From Hymenoscyphus infarciens (Eukaryota > Ascomycota > Leotiomycetes > Helotiales > Helotiaceae): DNA of 64,000 bases. The notes under the pieces are model-generated. The model was not told the DNA's origin. It was given only the letters and a program-made list of their open reading frames with translations, and made no database searches. Where the stretch lies: NCBI GenBank assembly GCA_001414345.1, contig LLCB01000007.1, forward strand, positions 1 through 64,000, given 5' to 3'. A program made the translations under genes and the position numbers. This document shows, piece by piece, positions 13,295 to 25,959 of this stretch (position 1 is the first letter of the stretch; each line of letters begins with the position of its first letter).

Positions 13295-14964
13295 CTAACC
13301 TACTAGACAGGATCAGACTACACTCTTTTAACAAACGCGAATACTTATACTTTAATATTAAAGGATTAGAAACAAAGTCTCTTTTATAAATATCTATAAA
13401 CTAGGTCAGATACTATTCAGATCCTACTTAGTATTTTATAGACAATTTTCAAGGTTTACTATATCGTTTAAGAGACTTTCATAGAGCTAGGACTACTCTA
13501 ACACCCCTTTAAATAGCTTAATATATAGGAATTAGACAAGAATTAGATAAAAGAGTTAATTTATAAAACTCTATTAAATACCCTTTAATTCTAGTTACTC
13601 TTAATAAAGAACTTATAATAAAAACCTAAGATAAAATACTAACTAGTAAGAATATTCAAAGTTAATAAAGTAAAGAACTAAGACTAAGTTACTACTAAAA
13701 TAGAGCCTACTAACCCTCTCTAAGCCGTAGCCTCTCCTTCCTCTAACTTATTATCCTTCTCCCTACCCTCCTAAGTATAAGGAGCCTGAATCGGCTCTTC
13801 CTCTACCTCCTTCTTACGAGTACGCTTCTTATCTTAGCGACCTCCTATAACCGGCTTTAGAGAGGACGCCTATAAACTCTTTAGATAGGCCTTAAAAAGG
13901 ACCTAAACCTAGGTTTAGATAAAGGTCCTACTCTCTATAGTACGGTGTAAGAACTATTAAATATTAATAACTAAAACCTCTTTAATAAGTAAGGAGTACT
14001 TATAACAACCTTAGTGTAAAGCGCCTAAGTCTCTTTTAAGAGGGCGAACTATACCTTTAAACTATTCTTTAGTACCTCTATACTAGTAATAACTAATACC
14101 TTATCTAAGGCCTTAGTAGCCTTCTTAACCTCTCCCTTCTCCTCTTTACTTATAAGCTTGCTAAACTCCTTCTTAATAAACTATAGTAACTACCTAAGTT
14201 AGAACGAATTTAGTATATATTTAAGATTAAACTTATTAGGATATATATAGTATTCTACTCTATGTAGTATCTATACTTCTTTAACTTTAGCTTCTTAAAA
14301 GTATATATATAATCTCTGTTCTAAGATTTTACTTAAAGATACTAAACGTAGTAGACTTAGTAGATAGCTAGAAGTATACTAGAAGGATATAGAAGAGGCA
14401 TTTTACTATATTAGATTAGCTCTAAATCAGGTCTAATTAAGAAGAGAAGAACTTACTTATATATATAATATATATATATGTTCTAGAAGACAAGTTAGTA
14501 TATAAGAATATATCTAATCAAAAGGTATTCTTACTATATATATATTATTTTAGATAAAAAGAAAAGAAGAAGAGAAGTTAGAATTAAAGAAAAGTTACCT
14601 ACTAATATACTACTTATAATAATAGCTATTACTTTATAATTATTATTTATTACTTAATAATTACTATTATAATATATAATAATAGTAAGAATATAATAAC
14701 TCTATAGTAGTATACTACTTTCTACCTACTAGCTAATTATTAGCTTCTCTTCTATTCGTATCCTATTATTACATAGTATATAGTAGTAAATAAAGAGCGA
14801 TTAGCTCTTAAATAATAATACTACTAGCTACTAACCCTACCCTAACCACTAGACACTATAATAGTAAGATAAAGTTATATTCTTTATAATAAAAAGATAA
14901 ATAATACTCTAATCGACCTAATACTATACTGATTAATAACCGAAGACTTAGAATAAGTCTTTTT

Positions 14965-14977
14965 AAAGGAGAGGGGA
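14965..14977 (+). other. Polypurine tract of the LTR element
   Basis: AAAGGAGAGGGGA lies directly against the start of the right LTR. This is where reverse transcription of a plus-oriented LTR element primes plus-strand DNA. It is one of the few GC-containing stretches left in the element. Confidence 0.7.
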
Positions 14978-15473
14978 TATAATAGTATACTATCCTAGAT
15001 TATTATATAATAGCTAGATTATTATATAATAGTACTATTCTAAATTATTAGTATTTGTGAAACTGCTAATACCTCTAAGTAGTACTAATACCTCTAATAC
15101 CTCTAGAGCTGAGATTATAAATAACTAATACTTATATAAGCGAAGTATTAAAGGTATTAATATCTGATATTTATATATAAAAGGGATTAAGGTTTAGATA
15201 TTGTATATTTAGCTTTTTAAAGGATTAGAGGTTATATATTTAGCTTTTTAGCTCTTGTTATTTAGTATTAGCTATATTAGACAGGGCTTAGTTATTATTA
15301 TTATTAGAACTTAGAAGCTTCTGACCTTCTTATATATAGACGTTTATATTTAGTATAGTAGAGAGATAGTTATTGTTTTCTTCTGTATTAGAGTCTAGCA
15401 TCTATATACGTTATTCTACTATACGCACTTCTATATACCTCTACTATAGTTGTGTATATTTCGTGCTATTATA
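14978..15473 (+). repeat. Right (3') LTR
   Basis: This 496-bp partner of the left LTR is about 20 bp longer because of a small internal duplication of GATTATTATATAATAG-like sequence near its 5' end (about 14998-15030). It ends CTATTATA at 15473 and is followed at once by the target duplication GAGAT. Confidence 0.85.
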
Positions 15474-15801
15474 GAGATACTAAGCTATTACTAGAAAGCC
15501 TAGAATAATAGACGTAAAGCCTAGTAATAGATACTTTAAGAAGTATATAAGCTACTTTTAGAAGAAACCCTGTAAATAAGTACGTCTATATAGCGCTTCT
15601 AGTTAGCTAAAAAGACTATTTAAATAAAAATAATTTAAAAAAAAAGGAAGAAAAAAAAGAAAACTATCTTTTTATAAGGATTTTTTTTATAACCTTATAA
15701 AGTTAAGTAGTCTCTACTAAGACTCTATAAAAATTTAACTATATATCTAAGTATCTGTTTTCTTCCTAAAAAGTTTATAGAGTAAGAAAGAAGGTATAGA
15801 G

Positions 15802-16042
15802 CACCAGGGGGTGTTAGAACTCGTAGGCCGGCGATTTCCTACTAAATTATATGCTAAGAATGCTATAAAGAATAATATTAAAAAAACAAACTAGGCAGGC
15901 CTAGAGAGTAGAGTGTATTTAAGGACACTGTTGCTTTAGAGTTCTAATAATAAGTTGTAGTATTAAGGAAAGTAAGTTATAACTTGTTGATTTTTGGTAG
16001 GCTTTTGGCGACTAGCTCACGAGTTCGGACACCCCCTGGTGG
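15802..16042. mobile_element. MITE with about 45-bp terminal inverted repeats
   Basis: The left end (CACCAGGGGGTGT, then GAACTCGT) is mirrored at the right end (ACGAGTTC, then ACACCCCCTGGTG). Weaker complementarity extends to about 45 bp and ends in CCTACTAAA versus TTTGGTAGG. The roughly 240-bp unit is flanked by a direct 9-bp repeat GGTATAGAG at 15793-15801 and 16043-16051. A 9-bp duplication points to a Mutator-like transposase as the mobilising enzyme (family knowledge). It has no coding capacity. It keeps CpG- and GC-rich ends although it sits in an AT-degraded island. Confidence 0.8.
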
Positions 16043-16350
16043 GGTATAGAGCTCTTATTAGCTGTTCTTAAGAATATAATAATATATGTTATTATCAAGT
16101 AAAGAGGGAACGAGTGTCTAGGAATAAGAACTTTTCTAAAAACGTATAGTTTATAAAATATTGTCAAAGGGAATATAACTCACTGTAGCTAAAATACGAG
16201 AAAGAATACGGAAATACTGATATTTAAAAATATACTGTTGTATTTAGATGGGTCACTCAATAAAAAGTAGCTAATAATAGGAAAATATACCCAAACTTCT
16301 TATTCTTGATGTACATACATACAAATGCTTATTACTCCAAAATACAAAAT

Positions 16351-19300
16351 CTATAGTTCATCTTTACTAGAGGCCTTCGCCGGCTCCTCAAGTGTTCTAC
16401 TCTTCTCGTTCTTCTCAGTCGTCGGCTCCGGCAAACCCTTTCGCTTTCTATCCACAGCGGCAATCTCATCATCATACACATTCCATTCTGGAACTTGTCG
16501 CCTTGCCCGATCGAGTTTTGGCTCCTTAGTCAATGGGTTATTGCACAAATCGATCGTCTTTGCTTCTTTCAAGCTCTCATCGCTACACCATGTCTCGCAC
16601 CACAACCACTCTTGTGGCAGACTGTGAATGGGTAATATCGACTGCATATGGTTGGGAAGATCCTGATCCAAGTTGGAAAGACTGTTGGGGTCAGCAGACA
16701 ATTGGTGATATTGTTGACGAAGTCGATCTCCAGCTGCGATTTGACGGAAGCGATGCAAGTCAACGACGTAAAGGGCACTTATGTGGTAAGGAAGACCGCG
16801 CAAGAATTTCTCCCAGTAACCTTGTTTCCAGAAGCGGAAGCCCTCCATTTCAGTTCGGCTATCGCACATTGGAGTGAAGCCATATGGTGCACCTTTTAGG
16901 TCGTGATTGACCAACTCAATCATGTCCGTACGAACAATTTGGTCGGCATCTACGAAAATGACCTTATCGAGAGATAAGGGGAAGAGAACATCGAGGAACA
17001 GAATCTTATATCCCCAGATCTCACGTTGCTTCTCCGTCTGGGCCCGAAGCCAATGAGGCCATTTAAAAGTAACCATTTCGTACTCGAAGCCGTACTCAGC
17101 TGCCAAGTAGGGGATGAAATCTTTGAATGATGGCGACAGAAATTGTTCGATAAACCAGAATTTAACTGTGTGTTTCGTATTTTTCATGACAGAAACCATC
17201 ATGATATTCAACATTCGCTCGTATAGATGTCCACTTGCGACGGAAAATATATTGATCTCGGCCTGGTCTTTTTTCGCAACGCTGGTCTTTCCTTTGCCCA
17301 AAATCCCTTGCGCAAAGTTGAGCCCGCGAGAGACAAAGTCCATTGCGGAGCCCTCGTTAGATTCAAGTACATCTTCAAGCTCCATGCCGGGCTTCCGTGA
17401 CAATCGAGGATATAGAGTAGCCCCTTGGAAGCTCATCAGTACAACTTCCGCACTCTCGTCACCGGGAACTGGGCTCCAGCCTTGCGACCCAATGCTGTCA
17501 ATATTGAATATTTCTGAACTTCTTCCTTCCTGGAGGTCGATCTTGTAGAACCCTGGATTTGCCTTGAATTGGAAATATCCCAAATTTGCCATGATGATTG
17601 TGTCAGCGAAATGAGGATCTCTCTCAGTCCCCAGAACAAGTTGGGCACCGCGAGGAGCAGCGCCTCCAGGTATCTCGCGGGAGTGACCTTCGATCAAAAT
17701 ATGCTCCAGCTCGTACAAAGCCTCGACATCAGTTTTGACGGAGCTCAACTTGATATTGTCCAGATCATGCACAGATTCCTTCGGTGCAACAAGCCATGCG
17801 GGTGGAATATCCATACCCATCGTCAGTAGTGCCTCTTGTGGCACACCGCTAAAAGTGGCACCCAGAGATTGGAGAGAGCCACCAGCGTCAAAAGTTGGCT
17901 TGGATTCAATGACGTATCTATAGAAACGTTTTACAGGAATTTCTTCCAGTCGGTCTTTGGGATTAAGATACAGCTTAACGTAAACGCCGTCAAGCTCAGA
18001 TATCGCCTTGAGAATTGGCACCCACTTTTGAGCTTGCTGACTTGCAGGGTCCACCAGCACTGTCATCTGAACACTGGCAGTAGATTTATCACCAATCTCT
18101 ATAACGGTGTGCGAAGAGTTCCATACACTGAATTTGCTCATTCTGAGTGTTGAGGCTTTTTCAAACATTCCATCCGGCGTGTCAGATATTGTTGATATTG
18201 CGACGATTGACGAGATCTTGGCCAATGACAAGGGGTCTGACACCTTTTCAGTGAATCCGAGGTCATCCATGGCCGAATATGATGGCACTATACGCTTTGA
18301 ACGCTCATATGCCAATAACTGGTCAAGATCTTCGTTGATGAGGGTAGCCGAATCAAGAATTGGACCCACAAGTCGACCATTGAGAAGGATAGCGCCCTGG
18401 CCGGGTAGGAGGCCCAAGGATTTAATAAATGGAGCCGCAGTGTTCCAGTATTCGTTTACTTGTTGTACAGTAGGTCCAGCTTCCTTGACCTTGTCTGATG
18501 CGATAACCTCCGTTAATCCGTTAACACTCTCGAGTTTCGCTGGATTTTCCAGCACATGAGCAAAGAGGTCGTGGCTCAAGCCAGAATCGACAATTGATGA
18601 AGCTGAGTTGTGCATAATAACAAGTTCAACGGATGGATTCGCCTCGCGGAAGGCGAGTGTCGTAGCAAGTAAGCTTGAGCCAACTTCAGATTCCAAGTCT
18701 GTGATCAAGACCATATGAGCCCAATCTTTTTTGCTTGATTCGGAGTGGGCCTTGACGCCTGGAAAAGTGTCCAACAAGTCTTGCTTGTCACCCAGAAGTT
18801 TACTGACATCGAAAATCTTCAAGTTCTTCTCATCTTCTGGAACAATCAAAGAATTTCTTCTCTTGGCTGCTTGCGATAAGAATAGAGAGGGTAGCGAGAC
18901 GTCAGGATGTACTGTTTCTTGAAAGATGGCTTGTTGTATAGTTTGTAAATCGGCGGTTACTCTCTGGCTCATCAGTTGGAGCCAATTCTCATTCCGTGGT
19001 ATAGCAACACCATTCACAAAGACTGGTGGAATTTTGCTATCCGCTGAAAGTCTGCTCATCCAATTTTTCGAGGCTTGTATCCGGTCTTGATAATCTTCGG
19101 ATTTGAGAATCTCATCCCAAGGACGAGCAACTTTTTCTGGCCTAACATTCCGGCCTTCTATGGCAGCATCGACAATTGCCTGGATGGGAGCGGATGTTTT
19201 CTTGAAAGTAGAAGCCTTCTCCAAGTAAGTTATCGCCGTGGAAAGCCCGTAGGTATCAAGCAAATAGTACAATACCCTTGCTTGGTCTAGGGATTCTTTG

Positions 19301-20974
19301 GTGGTAATTTGAGGTACCAATCCAATTCGGATGTTGAGCTTCCTCTCGACAAAGCTTTTAAGGGTATCTACGATGAGTAAAAGATCATCAGAATCAGCGA
19401 AATCAACCGGTAACACTAGATTGAAACAATCCTTTCGCACTTGTGGCAATTGGCCGGGATAAGTTCGTTGTAACATCTGCGGGGGGTGAATTAGAGAACT
19501 TGATGTGTGGATGGGATTTTGAGTTACTCACTGCTTGCAGGGATGATGGCCAACCCTCGTAACGCTTATCTTTCTCGATATTGTTCAACCAAATGATGAC
19601 CTTGCCCCCTTCAGTCCCATCTCTCCAGTCAAATCTTTGCGGTTCGTTCTCAGCTTTCACGGTTGCTATATCGTCATGAGATAGCAGTTCAATTGCCTCT
19701 GGTCCTGTCAAGCCCAGGTCCCTTACACCATTGATGAGTTTCCGTTCGGTTCGCAGCATGCTAAGGAAACTCAAGGCTTCAATTTGGCGATCAATCATCT
19801 GAACACCATTCATCCACCATATATTGTAACCCCCAGGTACCAATTGAGCACGGTTATATTCATGTTCGGAAACAAACTCTTTGGTGGCATTATGAGATGC
19901 TATGGCGCTGGAGTACTTGGGGAAATCTTGTGATAACTTTACAAGGGTGTCAAATGGTTTGTCGCTTTGCATAATGAAGCTCGACGCCTTGATACCGAGA
20001 GAACGTAACTCGGAAGTAGACAAGGGCTTCAAGTCCGCCAGCTCATCGTCTTCGAACTTGACTTCTTTCTCCTTAGACTCCTTGACCGGTTGGTTTTCTT
20101 CGCCTTCTCTGTCATCGATCACAATGTAGTCTGTACGCTTTAATGCAAGCTCTACACCATAGCCTGGAACCATCAATGATCGGGCAATCTTTGTTGAGCG
20201 GCCCTTCCTGTGACGAACTCGGTAGGAAGTTTTGCCTTCTCGCGCAGTTTTTACCAAGGTTTTGTGAAAATTTCCAAACTCGGGAGATGTGATATCTGCA
20301 TACAAAACAGAAACCGGGGCTGAGAGGTTTCCCAAAACTCGATCGAATTGAAGTTCTTGTGTCTGGCTGTGAACTGGGATCAGCCTCTCTCTCAAGTGTC
20401 AGTAGTTAGTGATGACTTACGTTTTCCCGGTGACATCTCCGTGGGGCGCGTCCAGAGATGGCGAGCAGTATTGTTTGCCGTGAAACAACACCCATACTGG
20501 ACAAGATGTATCTTGCTCGGCCACCAAAGACGGCTCTGCAGCAGTATGGTAATATTGATAATGCGCTTCGATTCGAGGTGCCGCAGATCGCATTGATAAG
20601 GCAAACTTATAGGACGAGAGAGACTCCGGGTCTGCCATGTGTCCATCATCCTTCAGAACCTTTGTAAAAAGCTCATATAACTCCTGTTCCGTTGTGGACT
20701 TCGAGAAATGGCCTTCTGCAATTCGATCAAGCAGGGGAAAGTAACTGGTAGCGTTCTCATCTGCGGCTGTTTCTCTACGCAGTGTTAGAACATATAGCTT
20801 AGGATGGGGGAGAGAGGGCTATTTTTACAATAATTCAAGAAGATATGGAGCTGGAGCAAAGGATGCCTTTAAGCCAACATTAATTGAGGGACTGGCAGCA
20901 ACGCATAGCGAATGGAGGTAAGTGGAAGCCAAAAGGGCCCCTGTGAGGCCCCATGGCATACCGAGGACTCCCAT
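16351..20974 (-). CDS. UDP-glucose:glycoprotein glucosyltransferase (ER quality control)
   Basis: In the ER lumen this enzyme re-glucosylates N-glycans of misfolded glycoproteins so that calnexin can rebind them. Exons 20829-20974, 20421-20774, 19532-20390 and 16351-19476 give 1494 aa, the normal UGGT length. The start at 20974 yields a signal-peptide-like N terminus (MGVLGMPWGLTGALLAS, then a hydrophobic run to CVAASPS). Thioredoxin-like folding-sensor domains fill roughly residues 40-1150. The GT24 catalytic domain occupies about 1180-1460 and has the metal-binding D-A-D (FVDADQIVRTD, near 1296-1298), FTPMCDSRTEMEGFRFWKQG, SNLDQDLPN and EWLWCETWC. The C terminus ends KDEL, an ER-retrieval signal. 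The stop lies only about 100 bp from the AT-rich island. The family is gpt1 in fission yeast. Divergent neighbour: COPI alpha. Confidence 0.96.
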
Positions 20975-21730
20975 CGTGAGTTTCGTTGGTTTTGGCTGTG
21001 GTGCAGTGGGGAATATGGGAGTTGGTTGTTGCTTCAAACGGGTGGTAATGTCTCTCTGGGCGCAGGGCTGAGAGGATCGCAGGTTCTTTATTGTAGTCTT
21101 CGCGGGCGAAAGGGAGTTTTTGCCGTCCGCCAGCGGATAAAAGAAAAGTAGTTGGCTCCAAATCAAAGATATGAGGGTGAACTCATGATTCTATCTTAAT
21201 ATACAAGTCGGTCTCTTCAAAGCGAAGAAAGAGAGTGTGAGAGGCAGCAAGGCTGAAGAAAGCGGGAGCTTGGGGCCACCTTGCCAAATCCACCAAAGCT
21301 GTACCAATAAAAGCGGCACGAAATAAATAGCTCTTCTACTTAAACTCACCAAGTTTAAATAGAATGACGAATGAAATTAGATTGCTGCACCAAAACTACA
21401 TTTTGACTTTCTCACATTGCAATGGAAATTACTTTTCTAAGAGCTATTTGGTAAAGTCTGATCTATAGGTGAGCGAGCTCGGTGAAGTGGGTTGCTGCCT
21501 CATATATCAGGCGCGACATCGGAACCACTAATCGCAAGTAGGTGGCAGTTTCCCAAGCACACCCACAAATCCCCATCTACAGTACAGATGATCTGACTTG
21601 ACCGCATAACACCAATTCCACACCAGATTCCACCCCTGGAGCAAAAATTACTCCAAGAAAAGTCTGCCACCACCTCCCACTATTCATGCGTGAAGCATAG
21701 GCTTCCTCGATCCACGCTGCGTCGGTCAAG
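20975..21730. promoter_or_regulatory. Divergent promoter between UGGT and COPI alpha
   Basis: A 756-bp region separates two divergent start codons (20974 minus, 21731 plus). It must hold both promoters and 5' leaders. Pyrimidine/purine-biased stretches occur near both ends. I saw no convincing TATA box or unfolded-protein-response element, so only position supports this entry. Confidence 0.6.
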
Positions 21731-24700
21731 ATGGCGTCCTCCTCCCCCAACATGTTGACGAAGGTATGGGCGCACATATACTGCTTCCGCCCTTTAGATT
21801 TCTGCGGTAGAGCTAACTAGTGATCTAGTTTGAGTCGAAATCCTCGAGGGCAAAGGGCATTGCCTTCCATCCAAAGCGGTATGCCCACCGTCTTCCCCCG
21901 CGCAACCAAAGCTAATTGTAGCAAGGCCATGGATCCTCGTCTCCTTACACTCATCCACAATTCAACTATGGGATTATCGTATGGGAACTTTAATAGACCG
22001 TTTCGAGGAGCACGATGGCCCGGTTCGAGGAATAGACTTTCACAAGACACAACCCCTCTTCGTTTCTGGGGGAGACGATTACAAGATCAAGGTCTGGTCC
22101 TATCAGACTCGCAGATGTCTTTTCACCTTGAATGGACATCTGGATTATGTTCGCACAGTCTTCTTTCATCATGAGCTTCCTTGGATTATCTCGAGTTCCG
22201 ACGACCAGACCATTAGGATTTGGAACTGGCAGAACAGATCGCTGAGTAGGGCTATTCCAAAAATCCCCCCATCTCAAACACACGAGAGCTGACATTTTAA
22301 ATTAGTCTGCACCATGACCGGACACAACCACTACACGATGTGCGCGCAATTTCACCCGAAAGACGATTTGGTGGTTTCCGCCTCTCTCGATCAGTCAGTC
22401 CGGGTTTGGGACATTTCTGGACTTCGGAAGAAGCATTCAGCTCCAACGTCGATGACCTTCGAAGATCAAATGTCAAGAGCGAACCAAAACCAGGCCGATA
22501 TGTTTGGAAACACAGATGCTGTCGTGAAATTCGTCTTGGAGGGCCACGATAGAGGTGTTAATTGGGTCGCATTTCACCCTACCCTACCCCTTATTGTATC
22601 TGCGGGTGACGATCGCCTAGTGAAGCTTTGGAGGATGAGTGAGACGAAGGCTTGGGAAGTTGACACGTGCCGAGGCCATTTCCAGAACGCATCCGGATGT
22701 TTATTCCATCCACACCAAGACTTAATACTTTCCGTGGGTGAGGACAAGACGATTCGAGTCTGGGACCTTAACAAGCGCACTTCGGTACAATCATTCAAGC
22801 GCGAGAATGACCGATTCTGGGTTATTGCGGCTCATCCAGAAATAAACCTTTTTGCGGCTGGTCACGATAACGGTGTTATGGTTTTCAAACTCGAGAGGGA
22901 AAGGCCTGCGTCTGCGTTCTACCAGAACAATCTCTTTTTCATTACCAAGGAGAAGCACGTTCGGTCATATGATTTCCAGAAGAACATCGAGAGTCCAACA
23001 TTGTTGACTTTGAAGAAGCTTGGTAGCCCTTGGGTGCCTCCTCGCTCATTGTCATTCAACCCTGCTGAGCGTGCAATCTTGGTCACCTCACCTGCAGATG
23101 GAGGTTCATATGAACTTATCAACCTGCCAAGAGATGGCACTGGAGCAATTGATGGTACTGACACCAAGCGGGGGCAGGGCAATTCAGCTGTCTTCGTGGC
23201 ACGTAATCGATTCGCCGTTTTCAATGCAAGCAACCAGCAAATTGATATCAAGGACTTGTCCAATTCAACCACCAAGACCATTAAACCCCCACCTGGAACC
23301 ACCGACATCTACTTTGGTGGAACTGGAAACCTCCTTTTAATCACACCTTCCGCCGTTCACCTCTACGATATCCAACAGAAGAAGAGCGTCGCTGAATTAG
23401 CAGTCAGTGGTGTCAAGTATGTTGTCTGGTCGAATGATGGCCTTTACGCTGCACTTTTGAGTAAGCACAATGTCACCATTGTAACGAAGGCCTTGGAGCA
23501 AGTCAGTACCCTGCACGAAACCATCCGAATCAAGAGTGCTACCTGGGATGATGCTGGCGTCCTTCTCTATTCAACTCTGAACCACATCAAGTATACTTTA
23601 CTAAATGGTGATAATGGTATTGTCCGTACATTAGACCAGACTGTTTATCTTGTCAGAGTCAAGGCACGCACTGTTTACTGCTTGGATCGAAATGCAAAGC
23701 CCAAGATTTTGAATATCGACCCAACAGAATATCGTTTCAAGCTGGCACTGGTTAAGCGAAATTACGAAGAAATGTTGCAAATTATCAAGAACTCGAGTCT
23801 CGTTGGTCAAAGTATCATCTCGTACTTGCAGAAGAAAGGTTACCCAGAAATCGCTCTGCAATTCGTCCAAGATCCTCAAACCAGATTCGAGCTTGCTATT
23901 GAATGTGGCAATTTGGACGTTGCTGTTGAGATGGCGAAACAGCTAGACAAGCCTAAACTATGGTCTCGCTTGACAACCGAGGCCCTTGCCCATGGCAACC
24001 ACCAAATTGTTGAAATGACCTACCAGAAACTTCGTCAATTTGACAAATTATCATTTTTGTATCTCACGACTGGCGATGAGGCTAAGCTTGCACGTATGGC
24101 CAAGATTGCAGAACACCGTGGCGATTTCACTGCCAGATTCCAAAATGCCTTGTATCTCGGGGATATCAACGACCGAATCCAGATGTTCAAGGAGATTGAC
24201 CTCTGTGAGTTGAAACCCTGCTACTTTTCTATGTTATGGACATTATGCTAATATGTTACAGATCCTCTTGCATTTATGACCGCCAAGTCCCATGGGTTGG
24301 AAGAAGAGTGTGAGTCGATACTGGAGGCGACAGGACTCACGGAAGAACAAATTACCCTCCCATCTATAGGAAGCCCCTTAACACCACCAAAACCTGTCGT
24401 TCAAACGTTCAAAGCGAATTGGCCAACCAAGGCTACATCGCAATCGTTCTTTGAAAAGGCGCTACTTGGACAAGTCGAAGGATTGTCCCTTGAGGACGAG
24501 CCCGCAGCAACTTCCAACGGATTTGGCTTTGATGATGCTGGTGACGAGGACGCTACCAAACGAAATGGCAACATTGTGGAGGTAGACGATGATGAGGATG
24601 CCGCAGGATGGGATATGGGAGATGATATCGTTCCAGAAGTCGAGAGCGACTTCGTGAACGTTGAGAGTGCCGAAGTCGGTGGAGCAGCCAGCAGCGAAGC

Positions 24701-25683
24701 CGACTTGTGGGCTCGCAACTCGCCACTTGCTGCAGATCACGTTGCTGGTGGCTCTTTTGAGACTGCTATGCAATTGTTGAATCGTCAAGTTGGTGCAGTG
24801 AACTTTGAACCTTTGAAACCACGCTTTTTGGAAATTTACGAGGCATCAAAAACCTATCTCCCAGCATCGGCGGGACTACCACCCCTCCTCAATTATGTTC
24901 GACGAACTGTCGACCAAATTGACCCTAGAAAGGTTCTTCCTGTCATCCCCCAGGATATCGAATCGCTAGCGGCAAACGACCTCCAGAAAGGCTACAAAGC
25001 CATGCAATCTAACAAGTTAGAAGATTGTGCACAAATTTTTAAGAGGATACTTTTCGCACTTCTTGTGAATACGGTTTCGAGCTCCTCCGAGGTTGAAGAA
25101 GCAAAGAAGCTCATCAAATCGGCGTGCGAGTATAGCATTGCTATGGCTATTGAGTTGTCACGACGAAAGCTTGGCACTAATGAAGAGGTAGCACAATCAC
25201 CCGAAAAGTTGAAGCGCAGTCTCGAGCTCTCTGCTTACTTCACGATCCCTAAACTCGAAGTCGCCCATAGACAGCTGACCCTTGTCACTGCCATGAAGCT
25301 GGCATGGACTAACAAGAACTACAACTCCGCATTGAGTTTTGCAAATCGGATGTTGGCAAACGGTGGTGGTGCTAAGATGCTTGAAAACGTAAGTAGAAGT
25401 ATTGCCTTGGCATGGTGAAAGTTACTAATTATCGGAACAGGCACGAAAAACCAAGGCACAGTGTGAACGCAATCCAAACGATACACATGAAATTGAATTT
25501 GATCAATTTGCGGAGTTTGATATTTGCGCCGCCTCTCACACACCAATTTATTCGGGCTCTCCATTTGAGGTCTGTGCTTTTGATGGCAGCAAGTACCATT
25601 CCAAATACAAGGGAACGGTCTGCACGGTCTGTGAGGTTTGCGAGGTGGGGAAGAATGGGAGCGGGTTGAAGCTCGTTGCATAG
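21731..25683 (+). CDS. COP1: Coatomer subunit alpha (COPI coat)
   Basis: This is the large beta'-alpha subcomplex subunit of the COPI coat, acting in Golgi-to-ER and intra-Golgi retrieval; its WD40 domain binds dilysine cargo tails. Exons 21731-21763, 21829-21878, 21926-22245, 22306-24204, 24262-25388 and 25441-25683 give 1223 aa, the usual length. The first exon encodes only [11 protein letters not shown]; exon 2 continues [17 protein letters not shown], the conserved start of the family. WD40 repeats run from there to about residue 320 (DHLDYVRT-type blades ending [42 protein letters not shown]). They are followed by the second propeller, the alpha-solenoid (around [20 protein letters not shown]) and the COPI C-terminal domain with a cysteine-rich end ([10 protein letters not shown]). 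An acidic linker of Asp/Glu-rich repeats lies near residue 720-760. Confidence 0.97.
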
Positions 25684-25959
25684 GGGGGATTTTTTGGAAC
25701 GAAAATGGAGTTCGGAAAAAAGTAGAAAGTGGTCGTCATACTTGGCTGTTGTACTCAGTCACATGTAGGGAGGAGTAACGATTGATAGTCAACTGCAGGA
25801 TTACGTCGGTAGATGAAGCGAAAAGAACCATATGATATGCCCATCCATTATTGATCTTTTTGAGATACGCCAGGGCGCCAATTCTAGAATACAGGAGTGA
25901 CCAAGCGTGACCTGGATTTGAGGTTTTGGCTCTCTAGCAAAGTGATGTTTGTTCTGACC

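Larger units (their letters stand above)
9883..15473 (+). mobile_element. Degraded LTR retrotransposon with intact boundaries
   Basis: The element is 5591 bp and is bounded by two long direct repeats (9883-10359 and 14978-15473). It is flanked by a perfect 5-bp target duplication, GAGAT, at 9878-9882 and 15474-15478. The termini form an 8-bp inverted repeat (TGTAATAG at the left end; CTATTATA at the right, read as an original CTATTACA). A purine tract at 14965-14977 abuts the right LTR, as a polypurine tract should in a plus-strand element. The interior is riddled with TAA/TAG stops. Short protein-like readings survive (for example plus strand, 11,690-11,980) but no gag or pol domain can be named, so autonomous versus non-autonomous status is unknown. 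Some charged readings on the minus strand near 13.7-14.2 kb leave orientation slightly open. It cannot encode functional protein now. Confidence 0.85.

Noticed and set aside
13690..14180. Minus-strand gene inside the LTR element
   Set aside because: Charged readings are interrupted by many TAA/TAG stops and the plus strand also reads protein-like; no domain could be assigned, so noted only as a possibility.
16533..16877. Plus-strand frames within the UGGT locus
   Set aside because: Opposite-strand shadows of the conserved GT24 catalytic domain.
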